Source: Ilex aquifolium
Lineage: Eukaryota; Streptophyta; Magnoliopsida; Aquifoliales; Aquifoliaceae
Direction: 5' to 3'
DNA length: 64,000 nt
NCBI GenBank assembly: GCA_951799425.1
Contig: OX637396.1
Location: 11,693,701 to 11,757,700, forward strand
Below are positions 56,735-64,000 of the stretch, piece after piece. A program made the position numbers and the translations under genes. Under the pieces are notes generated by a model. It ran no database searches. It was not told the origin of the DNA and saw only the letters and a program-made list of their open reading frames with translations. How positions within the stretch are numbered: the stretch's first letter is position 1; every line of letters starts with the position of its first letter.

Positions 56735-57195
56735 TGAAAAAATTACGGCACATGATAAGCTGAAAAATTGCACATTTTAAAAAATATATATCCTTATTTA
56801 CAAAAAAGTTTCTTTTTTTTTTTTTGGGGGCGGGGATTTTTTTATTAGGGACTATCATAGTTGCACTCCTTAAAAATTACAACACCTAATCACGCCAACA
56901 AATCCATATTCTTTTTACACTGAATTCTACTTCAGAATTGCGTTAATAAAAGTTTCACATTTTAAAAAATATGAAAAAATCATAGCACATGATAAGCTGA
57001 AAAGTTGCACATTTTAAAAAATATATATCCTTATTTACGAAAAAGTTTTTTTTTGGGGCGGAGGGGGGGGGGGGGGATTTTTTATTAGGGACTATCATAG
57101 TTGCACTCCGTAAAAATTACAACACCTAATCACACCAACAAATCCATATTCTTTTCACACTGAATTCTACTTCAGAACTGCGTTAATAAAAAGAT
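56735..57195. repeat. Tandem duplication, two units of about 237 bp
   Basis: GCACATGATAAGCTGAAAA(A/G)TTGCAC at 56748 recurs 237 bp later at 56985. Each unit continues with a T run, a G-rich run (GGGGGCGGGG; GGGGCGGAGGGGG...), then ATTAGGGACTATCATAGTTG, CAACACCTAATCAC and CTACTTCAGAA(T/C)TGCG. The copies differ mainly in the length of the T and G runs. Confidence 0.85.
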
Positions 57196-57624
57196 GAAGA
57201 GGCTTTTGAACAAATCGTTAACGCGATAATGAAACTACTAACGAAGCATATATGGTCCATTTTTAATTTTAAACTCTCTTATTGTGCACCACTGTTGTCC
57301 CTTGTCGGACTGCCACCCTCTTTGAAGAACATTTCCATGAGATTCATAGTCTATTGTCATGCTATATCATCCAATTTCACATTGCAACCATAAAGCATCA
57401 ACCATGTCGAATGAACAAATTAAGCATTTTATTAAAAAAAATGAAGAATAATAACACAAGTATTAAAATCAAAGAAGAATCCCGGAAGAAAATAAGTCTT
57501 GTATGTTTTAATAGAATAGTGTAACAAAAATGTCATAGGGAAATATATCACGGTTACTACTATGATCTCATGATTGATGAGTGGAGGTAATATTTATAAA
57601 TGTGCATATATGCATATAAGAATC

Positions 57625-58378
57625 TAGGGGTGTCCATGGGCCGAGTTACCCACGGGTCCTGTTATTCTGCCCAAAAAAATGCCCGAAACCCGATAGGCCC
57701 GATAGTTGGTTCGCTCGAGCCCGAGCCCAATATTCTTACAAATAGGGCTTGAGTTTACCCCCAAATCCATTACCCGGCCCAATAGCCCGCCCAAAAAAAA
57801 ACCCGGCCCAAAAGTTCGCCCACCATTCATTTGAAAAAAAGTTATACTTTTAGACCATTAAATTTGAAACTTATTTCAAAGTCTCCCAATGTCGGAATGT
57901 GAAATTTTTAAAATTTAGATACTATAAATACTGTATTAAGCATACAAGTTTTAAATGGTAGAGTAATGCAAATGATAAATAAGTGAGTATGTGTCAACTT
58001 AGTTGGGATGTATTCATTCTATTGGATGTAGTTCATCCCCTAATCAAAAATAAAATTATTCATTATTTTATTTTTATCCATTTTGACTCTACTTTTGATT
58101 CAAAAATATAATTTACACAAATATTAAGTTACAAAAATATTTATTTATTTTAAGTGAAGTTGTATATAAAAAAGTCCGCGAGCAAACCCGCCCAACAAAC
58201 TCGCCCACAGGCCCTCTCAATAGGCTCGCAGGTTGGGCTGCGAGTAGACTACCCTTACCCGGAGCCCGCCCCGGCCGCCCGATAACTTACTTAAGTAAGA
58301 GCTTGGGCCTACACTACCTAGGTCTGACCCAAAAAAAATTTTGCGGGCCTAACCCTGTCTGGCCTATGGACACCCCTA
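57625..58378. mobile_element. hAT-type MITE, 754 bp
   Basis: Ends TAGGGGTGTCCATGGGCC and GGCCTATGGACACCCCTA are an 18-bp terminal inverted repeat with one mismatch. A perfect 8-bp target duplication TAAGAATC flanks it (57617-57624, 58379-58386). Subterminal regions carry GCCCGATAGGCCC, CCCGGCCC and GCCCGCCC words. No transposase. Same family as the element split at 27240/38301. Confidence 0.94.
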
Positions 58379-58386
58379 TAAGAATC

Positions 58387-59293
58387 TATTTTATTTCATT
58401 TTCTAACAAATTTTCACCTAACCAAATGGAATAGGAATCAAAGAGATTATACATGAAAAATTAACAAAATGGTGTGATTTAAATCTTTCTCGTCTTTTTA
58501 TATTTTACATACAACAATATAAAGAAAAGGTTTCCAAAAACTTTTGAGTAGGTACTTGGTGGATGCGAGTGCAACAAAATTCTCCTTGAAACAAAGTGAC
58601 AATCATTTCGAAGCATGTGGTGTTGAGTCAGCAATTGCCCTTCTCTGCCCTACTTTTCTTCACTAAATCAATTTCAATTAGTATTTTAAATTTAGGTGAT
58701 TTAATAAAAAATAATAGCCCAACTTGTGCATGTTAGATAGTGTTGTCATTTACTGGGCATAGGGCAAAGACCTATCTCTCTAGTTTCTCTTGAGTGGGGG
58801 GGGGGGGGGGGGGGGGGGGGGTTACCTTTGTCCATCTCATTACCTTTGTCACGCTCTAATCTTGTCAATCATCAAACCCACTGCTTGACAACATATTACA
58901 GTGACATAAGATGAAAACAGATTCATTACACAATCAAACATATCAAAACCAAAATCGCGACAATTGGTCACTATTAGCTAGCAGATTCGATATAGTATCA
59001 CAATTATCAAAATGCAAATCCAAAATTTGGTTAATTATCGGTAACAGATTTTAGTACATGATTAAAAAATCAACTCAACAAAGCATTGTCTTAATATTTT
59101 TAGAGTCAACTACATGAATCCTGTTTCTCTATTGTGCTTAGATTATCCAAATCTATTTCCCAGAAATTGCTCAATGATCAACTTTCAAACAATAGTCTTT
59201 TCCTAAACCGGATGGACATACTAATTTAGATTCATCTGACCAAAGACTAACCAACTATGAAACTTATTGATCAACGCCAACCCAACAAACTAG
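58387..59293. other. AT-rich intergenic with a G26 homopolymer
   Basis: No gene visible. A run of 26 G lies at 58796-58821, followed by TTACCTTTGTCCATCTCATTACCTTTGTCACG, a short direct repeat of ATTACCTTTGTC. Confidence 0.6.
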
Positions 59294-59301
59294 TGCACAA
59301 A

Positions 59302-59799
59302 CAGGGTTGGCCCAACAGTATAGAAAAAAAAAAGAGCATGGGTTTTAGGTCTCAAATTTTTAAAAGATTTATAATTTTAGGTACATCACTAGCCCACAAA
59401 AAAAATTAAATCCAATCAAAATTTTTATTTCAATAATTTGGGTCTATAATCCAATTCATAACATTAAAAACTTAGAAATTAAAAAAATATAAAAAAAAAC
59501 TCAAAAGTCAACTCATATTTACTCCCACCCACTTTCTCTCTCTCTCTCTCTTCGGAAAAAAAAAATAAAAAATAAAAATAAAAGTTGAAATTAAACACTT
59601 TCTCTCCCTCTCTGTGGTAAAAAATAAAAACAAAAGTTGAAATCTATTTCTCGACAATATTAACACATTTTTTTTTTGTCTCCCTCTCACATAAAAAATT
59701 AAAAATAAATTAATTTTTTTAAAACAATAATACTAAAAATAAAAAAGCTTCCATTTAATGTTTCCTCTTTAAGCCTCAAATTGACTTGAGCTGCTCCTG
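59302..59799. mobile_element. hAT-like MITE, 498 bp
   Basis: Flanks TGCACAAA (59294-59301) and TGCATAAA (59800-59807) match at 7 of 8 bases. Ends CAGGGTTGGCCCAA and TTGAGCTGCTCCTG pair imperfectly (9 of 14). The interior has two copies of a (CT)n-AAAAATAAAA-CAAAAGTTGAAAT block. A decayed relative lies inverted in the CPSF73-I leader intron (about 47655-47727). Confidence 0.6.
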
Positions 59800-60139
59800 T
59801 GCATAAAGTTAAGATTTTTAGATCTCATCTTCAATTCTTAGATCAAGCCCAAACCATGTGAATCCTGATATCAACAACAACACGTATATGAGTAAAATGT
59901 GTAATAATAAAATTAAGTTTTTAAAACTTTTATTGAATTTTCATTTTAATTATGTTTAAATAATAAATTTCAGTTGCAAATTTTTTTGATTCTATTTAGT
60001 GTGTATATTCAAGAATAATAATTATTGTTTTTAAATCTAGTTTTATGGCTATTCAAGCCAAACATTCAAATCCATTGAAAATATATTATTAGTAGGTTAC
60101 ACTAGTATGGGCCAACGGTCAAAAAGAAATTGAAAAGTC

Positions 60140-60481
60140 ATGTGTACGTTGCACACATACACCGGCTATATAAAGGGCTTTGAAGAATTCTTTTGGATAA
60201 CAATTTTCAACATCAGTAGACTTTCCAATTGTTCATATCAATTATTTTACATTTGGCCTACCTTTTCCAATTGTCATATATTATATTGTTTTGGGCAACT
60301 CGATTCGAGTCAGATTCATCCTAACCTTCCAGTGGACGTGACCATTGAGGAGGTGCTACTGCGAGCGTCTGGGTTGGATCTTGGAGTCGCTGGTGTCCGT
60401 CAGTACCCTCACGTGGGGAGGCTCAGCTGCTTTAGGATAGTGATCACACGCCTCTCAGACTCGCAGGCCAGCTCTTTCTAA
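60140..60481 (+). CDS. Unrecognised reading frame with a GC-rich 3' half
   Basis: An open frame of 113 codons. The part 60297-60480 (QLDSSQIHPNLPVDVTIEEV, LLRASGLDLGVAGVRQYPHV, GRLSCFRIVITRLSDSQASS) has clearly higher GC than the surrounding AT-rich DNA and looks exon-like; the first 50 codons do not. No family recognised and no splice partner found. It may be a captured host exon inside the Helitron-like unit, or accidental. Confidence 0.3.
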   Translation: MCTLHTYTGYIKGFEEFFWITIFNISRLSNCSYQLFYIWPTFSNCHILYCFGQLDSSQIHPNLPVDVTIEEVLLRASGLDLGVAGVRQYPHVGRLSCFRIVITRLSDSQASSF

Positions 60482-61254
60482 ATAAATTTATTTGGTTTAT
60501 ATAGATTGCATGTTTATACATGTTCTGTATTTATTTAAATTGCATGTTATATTTTTAATGATTTAACTATTGTTTGCATGCTTTATTTCGAATTTTAGAT
60601 TACAACACTCATAGTTATTTTGTTCACATCATAAATATATTATTTGTTGATTTGGCCAAAAATCCAGTAGCCATTTTTCTTAATTCTAATGGTAAATTTA
60701 TGTGTCAGATTTATAATTGTTATTACAAAATGTAGATTGACATACCTCACGTCAGATTCACACCACTACATTTTCGCTGCTGCCCGTCAATTTTGGATGA
60801 TTGGTGCCTTTTACAATCAAAATGGGCAACCTCACACTTGTGCCTACACACATATACACAAGCATGCACAGAAAGTGAAAAAATTAGAGATAAACTGGTC
60901 GGTGTGGAGAAAAAGAGAGAAAGAGGAGATTCATAGAATTTAGAAACAAAGGTGTGCCACTCAAATGCGGTTTCAAGTGTCTTATTCATGAAATAAAATT
61001 AAGATATTTGAGATGCAATGAATGACAACTATAAGAGATATTATGGTGAAAAGGTGGAGGTTCTAAGAAATAGTGGTGGAGACATTCAAAAATAGTCATG
61101 GATACATTTATGATGGATAGTGCATTGAACACAAGAATATGAAACAATTCCAAGAAGAGTTCAAGTTTGGAGAAAGAATAAAAGTCACAATAAGGTATTT
61201 TTTAGTTTGTTAAGGGTATTATAGTCAATTAAAAAAATTTCACTTTTGTTGATA
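60482..61254. other. AT-rich DNA, no gene seen
   Basis: Contains a GA-rich stretch (60870-60940) and text at 61190-61250 (GGGTATTATAGTCAATTAAAA) that resembles DNA near the other Helitron-like end at 3490-3530 (GGATATTATTGTCAATCAAAA). Confidence 0.4.
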
Positions 61255-61271
61255 TTTTAAAGTAGTATAGA

Positions 61272-64000
61272 TATATAATATATATATATTGATGTGACTA
61301 TTAGAATAATAAGAATAGGGTTTATTTTGGCAACTGTGATGTTTATGTTGAAACTTTTATGATTAATGTATACTCTCCTCCATGATGTTTGTAATTTATT
61401 AAAATAAATTCTGGTATATGTGGTATTATCTTACTTAATTCCACAGTTTTAATTTTTAATTTTTATTTTTTATATATAATTGAGATTTGAATGCAACGAT
61501 CGACGTTGTGTGATCTATAGAGGTACATGTCGTTTAGTACCTCATATTGATTGATCACATGATATTTAATTATGGACAATTTGTTATCATATCTCAGTTT
61601 GGGAAATTCTACGAGTTAAGATGGATGGTTACCACCAAAGTGGTCTATTCATTGAAATTTGTAGATTGTTCTCATGCTTTTGTTACGGGATGGTCTCTAA
61701 ATTAATACAATTTCCTACGCAAAGGAGGTTATTGTGTATTGTAATTTGGAAATGTCATGAAACATTGTATTAGAGCTACAATAGTCTAGAAGATTTATCT
61801 GCCCAAAGGGGATAGATTTTTCAAAACTTGAGCAATCTTATTGGTTAGTTTCATGAAAGAGATGACCTATAGCATATTGTATTTTCTGCCCATATGGGAG
61901 TTTGTAGTGATGCATTTGGACTCTTTTAATAACATATGGTTTATTATGTTCAAAGTATATTTTATTTATTTATTACCCAATTTTGTAACTGTTTATATTC
62001 TCGTTGTCTTGAACAGTCTCTTTTGCTGTGACTAATAATAATGCCAACATTGAAGTCTTGACCGGTTCTAATTATAAGAGATGGAAGCAAGATATTGAGT
62101 TTGTCCTGAGAATTGCTGATATAAACTTCGTCTTGAAAGAGAATGAACATCCTAAACCTACTAGTGAGAGCTCCTCTGAAGAAAAAGAACTTTATACAAA
62201 ATAGGAGAAATCTAATCGACTGAGTATGATTGTCATAAAAATGTCTATCTCTGAACACCTTATAAGTGGTTTGTCTGAAACTAAGAATGTCAAGGAGTTC
62301 TTTACCGTTGTAGGAGAGATATACAAGGTATCCAACAAGACTAAAGCTGGGGGGGCCTAATAAATGAATTAATGAGTATGAAATATGACAATGTAGGTGG
62401 TGTAGGGAATATATCATCAAAATGGTCTATGTGCAAACCAAATTCAAAGCTTTCAAAATTGTTATTCCTGATGATTTCATTATTCATCACACTCTTAACT
62501 TTTTGTCTCATGAGTTTAATCAAAGAAAAACTGCCTACAATATCCAAAATGAGTCCTAGACAATAAATGACTTTATCTCCAAGTGTGATTCTGAGGAAGA
62601 AAAACTTAGAAAAGAAAATAGTGAAACTGTTTTGTTTGTTTTTCAGCCTAAATCTAGTTTCAAAAGTGGGTATCATAGAAATAATAGAAAACCTAATTCA
62701 TAATGCTCCAAAGAATTGTCAGGATTTCAAAAGGCATGGTACTGGTCAGAATGTGGGAGGTCCTAAGGCTATCATTCGAAAAGATGTCAAGTGTTACTTT
62801 TGCAAGAAACGATGTCATAAGAAAATTGAATGCACTAGATTCAAGTCTTGGTTAGAAAATAAGAATAAAGAAGAAGGTAACTCACTAGCATTTATTTGCC
62901 TTGAATGCAATTTAGTTAATGTCCCATTAAATTCTTTGTTGATTGATAGTGGGGCTTATGTTCATGGTTCCATGACTTTGCAGGGATTCACAAGCAAACG
63001 GAGGTCAAGTGAAGGGGAAGCCAAGCTTAAAGTAGGAAATAATATTAAAGTTCATGTTGAGTTCATAGGAACTGTTATGTTGAATATTAAAGTCCATGTT
63101 GAGTTCATAGGCGGAATTTGATTTCAGTTTTCTTACTTAAGAAAATTAGATATTGTTTTAATTTTAGTAATAGTAAAACTCAAATGGCTTTAAATTCAAA
63201 AATTATTAGTCATTGTGTTTTATCAGATGATCTATATAGTATATGATTGACTATCAATAATGAATATGGTCTTTCAGATGTTGTGAATATTATATCTAAG
63301 AGACCTCTCATTAAAGAAAAATCTTTACAGTTGTGACATAAACGTTTGGGTTACATTTCTAGAGAAAATGTGGAAAGATTAATAAAGAATGATATTCTTC
63401 CTCCTTTTAATTTTGGAGACCTAGAAACTTGTGTTGACTGCATTAGGGGTAAATTAACCAAGACTAAGAAGAAAAGTACAAATCGCAATCTAGATCTTTT
63501 AGAAATCATTCAACTGACATCAGTAGACTTTACTCACGTACCATGTGTGGTAATAAATAATTTATTACATTTATTGATGATTTCTCTCGTTATGGATATA
63601 TTTATTTAATTAATGAAAAATCTGATGGTCTTGAAAAGTTTAAAAACAATCAGGGAAAGCCATCAAAATTGTTAAGTCTGGCCGTGATGGTGTGTATTAT
63701 GACAAACATGACGTGTCTGAGCAGCATTTGGGATCGTTTGCCAAGTACTTGCAAGAATGTGGGATTGTTGCCCAATATACCATGTCTGGTTGTCCTGAGC
63801 AGAATGATGTGGCTGAAAAGCGTAATCGCACCCTTAAAGATATGATGAAGAGCATGATGAGTAGGTGTAAGTTACCTGATTATCTTTGGGGAGAAGCCAT
63901 TAAAACAACTTCATATATTCTTAATAGAGTTCCTAGCAAATCTATTCTAAAAACACCTTTTGAATTATGGACCAATAGGAAATCAAGTCTTAACCATTTT
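61272..64000 (+). pseudogene. Ty1/copia gag-pol, decayed, continuing past the window
   Basis: The leader-like part 61285-62020 is followed by gag text (NIEVLTGSNYKRWKQDIEFV), a zinc knuckle CYFCKKRCHKKIEC (about 62790), a protease LIDSGAYVHG (about 62937), a GAG-pre-integrase block (HKRLGYISRENVERL, DLETCVDCIRGKLTK) and an integrase core (GIVAQYTMSGCPEQNDVAEK, RNRTLKDMMKSMMS, LWGEAIKTTSYILNRVPSKS). Integrase before reverse transcriptase marks Ty1/copia. Reverse transcriptase, RNase H and the 3' LTR lie outside. Several breaks are present, probably five or more. A fossil of moderate age. Confidence 0.88.

Larger units (their letters stand above)
55170..61271 (-). mobile_element. Candidate large Helitron-like element, minus strand
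   Basis: The minus-strand 5' end TCTATACTACTTTAAAA (61271-61255) is a typical plant Helitron start. At 55170-55196 the minus-strand text is a hairpin (GTGCAT-TC-ATGCAC), then GGGCAATTGTTAG, resembling a Helitron 3' end with a stem loop 12 bases from the terminus; TTAG replaces the usual CTRR. Flanking bases would be A before and T after, the usual Helitron target. No Rep/helicase frame is visible, so it would be non-autonomous. Inside lie two hAT MITEs and a copia LTR-like segment. The two ends may belong to different elements. Confidence 0.4.

Noticed and set aside
61962-62676. Minus-strand frames of 152 and 111 codons
   Set aside because: Antisense to the copia leader and gag; no recognisable protein.

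Overview
This is a stretch of plant nuclear genome, almost certainly from a flowering eudicot. Evidence: a spliced CPSF73-I gene that reads like the Arabidopsis protein, FAR1-RELATED SEQUENCE (FRS) genes, long-LTR Tekay-type chromoviruses with initiator-Met-tRNA primer sites, a Ty1/copia element, hAT-type MITEs, a tRNA-derived SINE and Helitron-like ends. The species cannot be told from the sequence. Genes are sparse and most of the window is transposable-element DNA of different ages. || Layout: 1-2667, an FRS pseudogene entering from the left edge. 2668-5543, AT-rich repeats, Helitron-like ends and a weak transposon-type ORF. 5544-17223, an old, heavily decayed Tekay-like LTR element whose 5' LTR was hit by another element now left as a solo LTR. 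17289-18718 (minus), a decayed multi-exon gene of plant mobile-domain type. 19750-22110, minisatellites, including about 40 copies of a short palindromic unit. 24280-26400, two fold-back elements and an hAT MITE. 27240-38301, an hAT MITE split by a young Tekay-like element (27830-38228) with perfect target duplications and LTRs of equal length. 39526-41200, a CACTA-like end and a relic of an unrecognised host gene. || 42092-44781 (minus), an intact four-exon FRS gene (809 codons). 46270-51800 (plus), the one clear housekeeping gene, CPSF73-I, the pre-mRNA 3'-end endonuclease (695 codons), with an intron in its 5' leader. 52379-52597, a SINE. 52600-55169, unresolved repeat DNA. 55170-61271, possibly one large minus-strand Helitron-like unit holding hAT MITEs and a copia LTR. 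61280-64000, a decayed Ty1/copia gag-pol running off the right edge. || The two host genes (FRS and CPSF73-I) diverge from a shared 1.5-kb intergenic region and are not obviously linked in function. No new enzymatic system was found. The most unusual signals are structural: arrays of CCGG-centred palindromes at the same place in the LTRs of two related retrotransposons but built on different core sequences, and the palindromic GGTAA-NN-TTACC minisatellite.
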